DNA from: UBA11540 sp003445125
Lineage (GTDB): Bacteria > Bacillota > Clostridia > Oscillospirales > Ruminococcaceae
Length of the DNA: 8,693 nucleotides
Assembly: GCA_937899435.1 (NCBI GenBank)
Contig: CALBQG010000080.1
Location: forward strand, 1-8,693
Direction: 5' to 3'
Under the pieces are notes generated by a model. The model did no database searches and had not been told where the DNA came from. It was given only the letters and a program-made list of their open reading frames with translations. Position 1 is the first letter of the stretch; the number at the start of each line of letters is the position of its first letter. Of the stretch, positions 1 through 6,078 are shown one piece after another. Position numbers and translations under genes: made by a program.

Positions 1-53
1 AGCTTGAACAATTTTTATTCTTATTTTTTGTCTAACTTTTTGGGGTCACTTCA
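1..53 (+). mobile_element. IS3-family element, right terminus (partial, body lies left of the window)
   Basis: This is the outer end of an insertion sequence of the IS3 family, IS150-like group. The tip at 53 reads, outward on the minus strand, TGAAGTGACCCC followed by an A-run and GTTAGACA, which is the typical IS3/IS150 terminal pattern beginning with TG. Bases 2-7 (GCT TGA) are the last codon and stop of the transposase frame, as judged from the longer copy at the right edge. The same 53 bases occur inverted at 8279-8331 with one mismatch (position 41 against 8291). The transposase gene itself is outside the window, so it cannot be said whether this copy is intact. The family is recognised from the motif and from the OrfB tail in the other copy, not from a database match. 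Confidence 0.75.
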
Positions 54-79
54 TTGTCGTCATTGCGGCGTTTTTTCAT
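32..79 (-). pseudogene. Possible small gene start truncated by the IS end
   Basis: A good Shine-Dalgarno sequence (GAGGAGG on the minus strand, 91-97) lies 11 nt before an ATG at 77-79. The reading frame gives MKKRRNDDN, then crosses the IS tip at 53 and stops at 32-34 after six codons of IS sequence. The likely reading is a gene whose first nine codons survive and whose remainder was displaced by the insertion. It lies just past the operon hairpin (107-146), leaving no room for its own promoter, so expression would depend on read-through. No family can be assigned from nine residues, and a chance ribosome binding site plus ATG is a real alternative. Confidence 0.25.
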
Positions 80-103
80 TCTTTGTTTGCCCTCCTCACT
101 GCG

Positions 104-147
104 CAAAAGGAACCTGCCCAAAGCTTTCGCCTTGGGCAGGTTCCTTC
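104..147 (-). terminator. Intrinsic terminator of the four-gene minus-strand operon
   Basis: Two 15-base arms (107-121 and 132-146) are perfectly complementary and enclose a 10-base loop. Read on the minus strand, the second arm runs directly into TTTT and then GCGC, giving a short U-tract. The structure starts 27 bases after the stop codon of the phosphoesterase gene, where an operon terminator would be expected. On the plus strand there is no comparable U-run. The U-tract is short, so termination may be incomplete. Confidence 0.75.
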
Positions 148-173
148 ATCCGACAGGCACCCTGCGTTTTTAT

Positions 174-818
174 TCAAAGCGGCAAAACTTCTTTGTACAC
201 CGCGCGGAAAATCCGCGTCAGATTCTTGTCCTTATGATATCTTCCGAAATACCACCGATCGCAGGAAATCGTCTTGCTCAGTTCGTCAAAATAGGCGTTC
301 AGTTCGTCCACCTCCATTTCGCCGAGCATTCCTTTCGCACTGGTCGGCGCGTCGTAGCTGATCACCGCATCCACCGCGCTGCCGTTGTGTTCCAGTGTCG
401 TTCTTCCCAGCTCCTTCTCCTGCAGCGTGGGAAGCGTTCCCGCGTCGGGATCGTCCGCTTCAAGCATCCCGTAATGCTCGCTCAGTCCCGATCCGAAGGC
501 AAAAATTCGTTTATTTTCCACATTATACACCCGTCCGCGGAGCAGCCAATACAGGTTGTCCGCGATTTTTACCGCCTCCGATCCGCCGAAAAGGACGGTC
601 GGATATTCCTTCAGACGGTCACAGCGATCATGCGCGCCTTCCACAAACAGCACCGTATATGGCAGTCGTTTGAGCTGATCAAGCGTCTTTGCCTCGTCCT
701 CTGCGCCGCGCAGAAAGCCAAAATCGCCGCAAACAATCAGAGTATCCCCTTTCTTCAGCTGTTTGGCTTTCGACAGACGGCGGATGTCGCCGTGGGTGTC
801 CCCCGTTACATAAATCAC
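174..818 (-). CDS. Calcineurin-like metallophosphoesterase family protein, metal site degenerate
   Basis: The protein has 214 residues and the calcineurin-like phosphoesterase fold pattern: GDTHGD (D7, H9), GDFG (D32), and a late H195. Such enzymes hydrolyse phosphoesters using two metal ions. Three usual ligands are changed here. The GNHD/GNHE motif reads GAHD (A62 for Asn), the central His before AP is Tyr (Y155 in SYDAPT), and the first His of the GHxH motif is Arg (R193 in GRYH). The rest of the motif framework is intact, so this is probably a non-catalytic or altered-metal paralogue rather than a decayed gene. The chosen start is GTG at 816-818, 9 nt after a GAGGGGG ribosome binding site, and it overlaps the TGA of the upstream gene (GTGA). 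The frame stays open to 962 but would overlap the Fe-S gene by about 150 nt, so the longer form is rejected. There is no signal peptide, so it should be cytoplasmic. Family assignment is firm; function is unknown. Confidence 0.85.
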   Translation of the reverse strand: MIYVTGDTHGDIRRLSKAKQLKKGDTLIVCGDFGFLRGAEDEAKTLDQLKRLPYTVLFVEGAHDRCDRLKEYPTVLFGGSEAVKIADNLYWLLRGRVYNVENKRIFAFGSGLSEHYGMLEADDPDAGTLPTLQEKELGRTTLEHNGSAVDAVISYDAPTSAKGMLGEMEVDELNAYFDELSKTISCDRWYFGRYHKDKNLTRIFRAVYKEVLPL

Positions 819-1483
819 CGAGCTTGTCCCCCTCGTTTCGGACAGCAACGGATGCAGATTCCGCAAACCGCCCCGCGTCCGATCTGTTGAAAATTCTTTT
901 TCATATACTCGCTGCACGCTTTCGGGTCGAACATTTCTTCGCGCGAAATGCCCTCGTGCCACATTGCCCCTTTAATTGCCATGGCGGGACAGGCTTTCAC
1001 ACACAGATCGCACCCGTCACACACTGCCAATGGCGCGCTTTTCCCGCAGCCGAAGTCACAATCGGTGAACAGCGTTCCCAACCGCACCGACGGTCCGAAA
1101 TCTTTGTGCAGAAAAAGCGAGTTTTTCCCGATTCCGCCCAAGCCGCAGCAGACCGCCGCTTTTTTGTGGGAATACAGCCCTTCGTAGTACTTTCCGTCCG
1201 TGTTGATGCTTTGCGAAGCCGCCACGGGAAAATAGCGGAAGCCGTGCTGTTGCAGGCAGAGTCCCGCTTTGAGGATCGCACGGTCAAGAAACGCATTGAC
1301 CGTGCGGTAATGATGAAAATAGGCATGGGTCGGTTGATCGGTGATCCCGTCGATCACCGCGTCGGACAGGCGAACCACCACAGACAGCACGTGATTCATG
1401 CCGTCCACGCCGTCCTCGGTTTTCCCGAAGCCGACATCGCTCACGCCCTCCGCCAGCAGCAATTGCCGCAATTTGTCCTTCAT
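815..1483 (-). CDS. QueG-like 4Fe-4S double-cluster protein (short form)
   Basis: The protein has 222 residues, against roughly 350-380 for full QueG, the cobalamin-dependent epoxyqueuosine reductase. It keeps the AGLGxIGK-like stretch (CGLGGIGKN, about 113-121) and the RLGTLFTD segment. It then has a classic CxxCxxCxxxCP motif (C155, C158, C161, C165) and a second set, C190 with C207, C210 and C213/C214 in CGICIRCCP, enough for two [4Fe-4S] clusters. The DSAP motif carrying the catalytic Asp in true QueG is not recognisable; the equivalent stretch reads AASQSIN. The C-terminal repeat region is also absent. It is therefore an electron-transfer or reductase-like relative, and a role in queuosine synthesis is doubtful. 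ATG 1481-1483 lies 1 nt after the TGA of the amidase gene, with GAAGG inside that gene's last codons as ribosome binding site. Its end overlaps the phosphoesterase start by 4 nt, so all three are probably translationally coupled. Confidence 0.85.
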   Translation of the reverse strand: MKDKLRQLLLAEGVSDVGFGKTEDGVDGMNHVLSVVVRLSDAVIDGITDQPTHAYFHHYRTVNAFLDRAILKAGLCLQQHGFRYFPVAASQSINTDGKYYEGLYSHKKAAVCCGLGGIGKNSLFLHKDFGPSVRLGTLFTDCDFGCGKSAPLAVCDGCDLCVKACPAMAIKGAMWHEGISREEMFDPKACSEYMKKNFQQIGRGAVCGICIRCCPKRGGQAR

Positions 1484-1484
1484 A

Positions 1485-4295
1485 TCAATATTCCTTCACC
1501 GTCTTGACGAGTCCGTCCACCAACGCCTGAGCTTCTTTTTCGATCATCTCGGGTTTGACCAGTTCGGAATACTCCACAGGATTGGGGACAAAGCCGACCT
1601 CGACCAGCACAGAGGGGCAATAATACATTCGGGTGACGCGGTAATCGGCATAAATCGCGCCCTTTCCGCGAATATTGCGTCCGGTGTACTCATGCAGCTT
1701 GTTCACCAGATTCTGTGCAAACACCTTGGAATTGATCGGCGAATGGTAGAACACTTCCACGCCGTTGGGTTTGCCCATATTGACATTGGTGTTTACACTA
1801 TTGTGATGAATCGAAATGAAGAAATCCGGTTTGATGGCATCTGAGAATCCGAGGCGTCCTTCAAAGTCCGTCTTGATCTCCGTCGTGCGGGTGCTGTACA
1901 CCGTGGCACCGAGATCTTTGAGCTTTTTGACCAATTTTTCGCTGATCGCCATGTTCAGATCCGCCTCGCAGGGACCGGACAGTCCCGCCGTTCCCCACGC
2001 GCCGACGTCATAGTCGCCGTGTCCGGGATCGACGATGACCGTGATGCCGCTGAGCGGCTTTTTCGCATCATTACTGATTGTGGGCGGATATTTCAGCGTC
2101 AGGCAGGTGTTGTTCCCCTCATAGCTGACATGGTATCCCCACAGCGCCTTTTTGGAGGTCTGCGTGAACGTATAGGTCACGCTGTCGCTCTTTTTGGTCA
2201 CCGTGCAATCGGCAAGCACGCGGCTGCCCGCCACATTGACCTTTGCCGCGTCGGTGACGTTATACACCGTCAGCACCAATTTGTCCTCGGTCATGGAAGC
2301 GGTGAACGCCGTGCGCCGATCGGAGGTCAGCGTGATTTTTTCATAGCCGTCATAGGTTTTCAGCGTTGCCTTCGTGAATTCGTGCGACAAATCCACTTTT
2401 CCCGCCACGGGATCCACACTGGCTTTCGGAATATAGCCGCCCATCGGGAGCGTGAAGAAGCTGCCGGAAGAACCGGTGATATATTCTACCGTACCGGTGT
2501 ACAGATAAGCCGTCACATCGCTGTTGGAATCCGCCTTGGCGTACACCGTGCCGAGTCCCAGCGGCTCGATCACCTTCACCGCCGCCCGCGCGTTTTTCCC
2601 GACGCAGAACACCTTTCCGGTGGAGGTATAGCTGCTCTTTATCCCGTTGTAGGAAAGCGCATAGGTCACTTTTCCGAGGTCATCCGTTTTTCCCGACGAA
2701 GAAGCATCGGGAGCGGTGATAGTTGCCGAAAAACGAACCGCCGTCCCGTCCGATGCGGTTTTCTGCTGCTGAAGGGTATAGGTTTTTCCGCCGAGCGTCG
2801 CCGTAACCGTCGCACCGGCAGGCGCCGTACAGGTTATGGTCGTTTCTTTTCCGGCATAGATGAAATCATCATAGGACGGGAACATTCCGGAGATTTTGTC
2901 CGTCGTCGAAGAGGAGGTCGTTTCCTTGCGGTTGACCGTCACGGTAACCGATTCGGAGCCTTGCGTAAACGTGAACACATTGCTCCCCACTTCAAGATCC
3001 ACGAACGCGCCGAACACACCCGCACTGCCGATATCCGTCAGTTCCTTGCCGTTCATATACACGGGAAGATCGGGGTCACAGATACCGGTGATATAATACG
3101 TGCTGTACGACACCGTGGTGCTCTTTCCCGGACGGGTGCATTTGAAGCCTTTTTTCACCGTAATGTTCGCCGACATATCAAACACGCTGTCCTTTGTATA
3201 CAGCGGCGCAATTACCGACATAATTTCGTTTGAAGAATCGTGCAGTGCTTCATAGCTGCACAGAATATGTCCGTCCACGTCGTGGTTGCGGTTGACCTGA
3301 ATCTGGTGGACAATTTCGTATTTCTTTTCAAAGCCATCCCCGACCATATCCGCCATATTGGCGGTATACAATTTGGTGGAAGCAGAGACCTGCTCGCTCC
3401 ACCATTCGATAATGGTTCGGTAGCTCATATCGTCATCCGTGATTGCATAGCCGATTTTCGGCACAAGAAAATCCAATTCGCCGGAGGTCGCCCAAGAAAG
3501 CGAATCGGCAAAGTTGTCATAATACGACTGCGCACCCGTGGTGGCGCTGCCGTTCGGATTTTCTTTTTCGGACGCCCAGACCGCCTCGGTCGCCGCGCCG
3601 AACAGTGCTTTCGGATTTGCCTCTTTCACCGCCGCCTTCATCGCCAGAAGCAGGGTATCCACGCTGTGACGGCGATAGTCGCCCGCCTCGGTGTTCTCGG
3701 CGTAGGTTTCGACCATCCACTCGTCCTGCGGATTTTTTTCATACCAGAAGCCGTCAACCATCACGCCATCCACGGCATAGGACGCGGCAAATTCCCGCAC
3801 CCACGCGGTAATCAGCGACTGCACCTGCGGCACGCCGACATTGAATTTTCCGCCTGTCACCCACGGAGAAAACCGCACGGCGGGATCGTTTTCGCCCGGC
3901 TGATACCCGTCGATTTCCAGCGTTCCGACATCCAGCACCGCGTACACGGAAAGATTTTGTTTATGCGCGGCTTTCAGCAGATATGCCATCATATCAAAGT
4001 CGCCGCACTTCGTCACGGCTCTTGCCGCGTTCGGAAGAATCTGCGAATCGTACACGCTGCCGCCGGAGCAAGCCGCTTTCACAAAAATCGCGGAAAATCC
4101 GTTTTCTGTCGCGAACTTCACTGCTTCGTCCGCTTTGGCGGCAAGCGATTTTTCCGTAGCGTTATCGCTGAGATACGAAAACAGATCCAGCGAAAATGCC
4201 CGCATTTCTTTTTTGACCTCTGCGGCAGCCGCCTCAAACGACCACGACACTGTCAAAAGCACAACTGTCAGAAAAATGGCAACCAGACGTTTCAT
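1485..4295 (-). CDS. Secreted bifunctional cell-wall hydrolase: GHL10-like glycoside hydrolase plus N-acetylmuramoyl-L-alanine amidase
   Basis: The protein has 936 residues. Residues 1-25 form a signal peptide (basic MKR, hydrophobic core, AAAA-E end), so it is exported. Residues about 31-355 resemble the GHL10 glycoside-hydrolase-like barrel, with DGVMVDGFWY (176-185), DFLVPKIGY (275-283) and DGHILCSYEA (341-350) as core strands; D181 is a plausible active-site acid. A beta-sandwich with the PVYMNGKE signature (about 395-455) follows, then a Ser/Thr-rich linker (458-466), further beta domains, an SH3b-like stretch (about 569-629) and a beta-rich segment (about 650-737). Residues 751-936 are an Amidase_3 domain with zinc ligands H759 (DPGHG), E777 and H830 (SIHHN) and catalytic E899 (VLVEVGF), all present. 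The amidase should cleave the MurNAc-L-Ala bond of peptidoglycan; the barrel's substrate is not proven. The start has an AGAGAGG ribosome binding site about 6 nt upstream. The gene lies 44 nt after the flippase gene, with a possible internal promoter at 4327-4335. Confidence 0.9.
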   Translation of the reverse strand: MKRLVAIFLTVVLLTVSWSFEAAAAEVKKEMRAFSLDLFSYLSDNATEKSLAAKADEAVKFATENGFSAIFVKAACSGGSVYDSQILPNAARAVTKCGDFDMMAYLLKAAHKQNLSVYAVLDVGTLEIDGYQPGENDPAVRFSPWVTGGKFNVGVPQVQSLITAWVREFAASYAVDGVMVDGFWYEKNPQDEWMVETYAENTEAGDYRRHSVDTLLLAMKAAVKEANPKALFGAATEAVWASEKENPNGSATTGAQSYYDNFADSLSWATSGELDFLVPKIGYAITDDDMSYRTIIEWWSEQVSASTKLYTANMADMVGDGFEKKYEIVHQIQVNRNHDVDGHILCSYEALHDSSNEIMSVIAPLYTKDSVFDMSANITVKKGFKCTRPGKSTTVSYSTYYITGICDPDLPVYMNGKELTDIGSAGVFGAFVDLEVGSNVFTFTQGSESVTVTVNRKETTSSSTTDKISGMFPSYDDFIYAGKETTITCTAPAGATVTATLGGKTYTLQQQKTASDGTAVRFSATITAPDASSSGKTDDLGKVTYALSYNGIKSSYTSTGKVFCVGKNARAAVKVIEPLGLGTVYAKADSNSDVTAYLYTGTVEYITGSSGSFFTLPMGGYIPKASVDPVAGKVDLSHEFTKATLKTYDGYEKITLTSDRRTAFTASMTEDKLVLTVYNVTDAAKVNVAGSRVLADCTVTKKSDSVTYTFTQTSKKALWGYHVSYEGNNTCLTLKYPPTISNDAKKPLSGITVIVDPGHGDYDVGAWGTAGLSGPCEADLNMAISEKLVKKLKDLGATVYSTRTTEIKTDFEGRLGFSDAIKPDFFISIHHNSVNTNVNMGKPNGVEVFYHSPINSKVFAQNLVNKLHEYTGRNIRGKGAIYADYRVTRMYYCPSVLVEVGFVPNPVEYSELVKPEMIEKEAQALVDGLVKTVKEY

Positions 4296-4326
4296 AGAAT
4301 CCCTCTCTTTGATATTGGTTGCTTAC

Positions 4327-4335
4327 AGTATAACA
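4327..4335 (-). promoter_or_regulatory. Candidate extended -10 promoter for the amidase gene
   Basis: In the 44-nt gap before the amidase gene the minus strand reads TGTTATACT, an extended -10 element (TGnTATACT) ending at 4327. Transcription would begin near 4320, giving a leader of about 25 nt with the ribosome binding site. No good -35 exists: TTGTGG is present but 20 nt away. It may let the last three genes be expressed apart from the flippase. It is based on motif match only. Confidence 0.45.
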
Positions 4336-4339
4336 AATT

Positions 4340-5911
4340 TTATTCTTTTTTTCCACAACTTTCGACAAATTTGTGATCGGAATTTATAAAGATTTTTTTA
4401 AGCCACGCCCCGTCCTCCCGACGAATACACTTCACCAGCATCAGAATCAGCACATACACCGCCGCCTGGCAGCCAATCGACAGCACCAGCGACATCGTAT
4501 TCTTTTCAATCAGCGGCAGGCGGCGGCAAATCTCTCCCGCAATTACCGTCGCCGCAATCGGCTTGACAAACGCATTGACGGGATGAATCCGAAATTTCGT
4601 GACGGTCACCATGCGGTGGAGACTCAACGCAAAATTCAGAATTTCGCTGAAGCAAATCACCGCCACATACCCCGCCGTCCCCGTATGCGGCAGCAAAAAC
4701 AGCACGAGCAGTACACTGACCGCCGCGTCGATAATGTTGTATTTCATGGAGCTGAGCTGTTCGTTGAGTCCTTTCAGCACACAGTCCACGCAGTTGTCCA
4801 CGTACATCACCGGGATGATCGGCGCCATAACGCGAAGATAAACCGCCGTCTGCGCATCGCCGCCGCCTGCCGCCGCAGGCGGTTGGGAAAAGGGGAAACC
4901 CACCCCCGCCACGCCGATGGAAAACAGGAGATTCAGCTGAAGCATCCGACTGATGAGATAATAGATACTTCGGTTGCCCACCACGCGGTGATCCCGCGCA
5001 CGGTATTCGGACAGTTCGGGAATCATCAGTCCAGAAAAAGAGGAAATGAACGCCGAAGGAAACAACAGAATCGGCAGCACCACGCCGTGCATCATCCCGA
5101 AAAAGGTCACCGCCGCGCTCTGTGTCAGTCCCGCTTTTTGCAGGCGAAGCGGCACCAAAAGATTTTTCAGCGTCAAAAGCCCCGAACGCAGATAGGAACT
5201 CAGCGCAATCGGCACCGCAATGGACAGCATTTTCTTCGTAAGCTGATCCGTGGACGGCTTTGTCACGTCATAGCGTTTGCGGTCGTTGAGATACAGCACC
5301 AGCGAGCTGACAAACGACATGATTTCCGTCAGTACACCGGACACGGCAATGGCAAGGCAAATGTGCATCAGATTGCCGTCATGCACCAGCGACAGTGCCG
5401 CCAGTGTGATTCCGATGCGCACCACCTGTTCGAGAATCTGCACCCCCGCGTTTTTGACCACCCGCCGCACGGCGGTGAAATATCCCCCGAAGGACGCCGA
5501 AACCGCCAGAAACGGCAATCCGAACGCCATGGTTTTCATCGGAAGAACCGTGTCGGGATTTTTCAGCACGAACTGTCCGATCGGTTCGGAAACGGCAAAC
5601 AGCAGCACGCCCGCCGCCATCGAAAAACACAGCGCATACACCACACAGCGGCGCATACTTTTCCTCACGCCGCCCTCTCTCCCCTGTCCCAGCTCCTCTG
5701 CCACCAGGCGCGTCGCCGCAAAGCTGATCCCCGATGCCGCCAGCGTGACGGCAAAGGAATACACCGACATAATCAGCTGATACACACCCATGGCTTCCGA
5801 ACCGATGCGGTTGGAGATATACACTGAATACCACACGCCGATTCCGCTCATAATCAGCGAAGTGGCAGTCAGAATCATGCCGTTGACGAAAAAACGTTTT
5901 ACTCTTGTCAT
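4340..5911 (-). CDS. SpoVB-like polysaccharide/lipid-linked oligosaccharide flippase (MOP/MATE-type)
   Basis: The protein has 523 residues, close to the 518 or so of Bacillus SpoVB, with about 12-14 hydrophobic segments spread over its length. The opening RFFVNGMILTATSLI followed by YISNRIGSEAMGVYQLIMSVY (28-51) and the later YLRVMAPIIPVMYVDNCVD and VLKGLNEQLSSMKYNIIDA region (358-397) are typical of the SpoVB/MurJ-related branch of the MOP superfamily. Members flip lipid-linked wall precursors or polysaccharide units across the membrane; SpoVB acts in spore cortex synthesis. Which substrate this one moves cannot be told. I chose ATG at 5909-5911 (MTRVKRFF) because AGAGGG lies 6 nt upstream; the 38-codon longer frame from 6025 is hydrophilic, crosses the palindrome and has no ribosome binding site. 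Residues 344-352 (PPAAAGGGD) replace a usually bulky, less simple stretch and coincide with a GC hairpin. As first gene of the operon with a wall hydrolase next, an envelope role is likely. Confidence 0.85.
   Translation of the reverse strand: MTRVKRFFVNGMILTATSLIMSGIGVWYSVYISNRIGSEAMGVYQLIMSVYSFAVTLAASGISFAATRLVAEELGQGREGGVRKSMRRCVVYALCFSMAAGVLLFAVSEPIGQFVLKNPDTVLPMKTMAFGLPFLAVSASFGGYFTAVRRVVKNAGVQILEQVVRIGITLAALSLVHDGNLMHICLAIAVSGVLTEIMSFVSSLVLYLNDRKRYDVTKPSTDQLTKKMLSIAVPIALSSYLRSGLLTLKNLLVPLRLQKAGLTQSAAVTFFGMMHGVVLPILLFPSAFISSFSGLMIPELSEYRARDHRVVGNRSIYYLISRMLQLNLLFSIGVAGVGFPFSQPPAAAGGGDAQTAVYLRVMAPIIPVMYVDNCVDCVLKGLNEQLSSMKYNIIDAAVSVLLVLFLLPHTGTAGYVAVICFSEILNFALSLHRMVTVTKFRIHPVNAFVKPIAATVIAGEICRRLPLIEKNTMSLVLSIGCQAAVYVLILMLVKCIRREDGAWLKKIFINSDHKFVESCGKKE
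4863..4882. repeat. GC-rich perfect hairpin inside the flippase gene
   Basis: Arms 4863-4870 and 4875-4882 (CCGCCTGC and its complement) are perfect and enclose a 4-base loop. It encodes the low-complexity residues PPAAAGGG at 344-351 of the flippase. The frame stays open and the surrounding protein aligns by eye with family members without a length change. Confidence 0.6.
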
Positions 5912-5944
5912 TTTCCACCCTCTCTTTTCCCTACTCCACTGTAT

Positions 5945-5985
5945 GTCTGCGGCGGCAAAAAAAGAATTTTTTTGCCGCCGCAGAC
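5945..5985. repeat. Perfect 41-bp palindrome between the divergent genes
   Basis: Two 19-base arms (5945-5963 and 5967-5985) are perfectly complementary around a 3-base centre, GAA. Each arm has 12 mixed GC-rich bases outside and a run of seven A or T inside, so the A/T tract sits near the loop rather than after the stem. On the plus strand the second arm is followed by TTTCATTTTT, which could act as a U-tail; on the minus strand no U-tail follows. It lies 34 bp upstream of the flippase ATG and 35 bp upstream of the bglX -35 box. It could be a terminator insulating the two units, an operator, or a structured leader of the flippase mRNA; the sequence alone does not decide. Confidence 0.8.
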
Positions 5986-6019
5986 TTTCATTTTTGGTAA
6001 GGTGCCGTTCGTTTTTGCC

Positions 6020-6048
6020 TTGCAATGAATGCGCCGTTATGCTATACT
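6020..6048 (+). promoter_or_regulatory. Promoter of the beta-glucosidase gene
   Basis: TTGCAA (6020-6025) and TATACT (6043-6048) are separated by exactly 17 bases, and TGC precedes the -10 box, giving an extended -10. This is a strong match to the housekeeping sigma-A consensus. Start of transcription should be near 6055, leaving a leader of about 24 nt that holds the AAGGAG ribosome binding site (about 6066-6071). No clear catabolite (cre) site overlaps it. No comparable promoter for the divergent flippase gene was found. Confidence 0.75.
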
Positions 6049-6078
6049 GGAAAAAAATCCCGTCAAAGGAGACTGCCT

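Noticed and set aside
819..962. N-terminal extension of the phosphoesterase frame to an ATG at 962
   Set aside because: It would overlap the Fe-S gene by about 150 nt, reads as basic, non-family sequence and has no ribosome binding site, while GTG 818 has GAGGGGG and begins directly at the conserved strand before GDTHGD.
2019..4376. Long plus-strand frames of 404 and 378 codons opposite the amidase gene
   Set aside because: They are rich in Arg and His with no family pattern, and are shadows of the minus-strand gene.
5912..6025. Longer start for the flippase at 6025
   Set aside because: The extra 38 residues are hydrophilic, cross the perfect palindrome and lack a ribosome binding site; ATG 5911 has one and matches the usual SpoVB N-terminus.
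6020..6060. Catabolite-repression (cre) site at the bglX promoter
   Set aside because: TGAATGCGCC near 6027 resembles the left half of the consensus but the right half does not match.
6020..6068. Minus-strand promoter for the flippase operon overlapping the bglX leader (TTGACG with CATAAC)
   Set aside because: The spacing is 19 and the -10 box matches at only four positions, so it is too weak to call.
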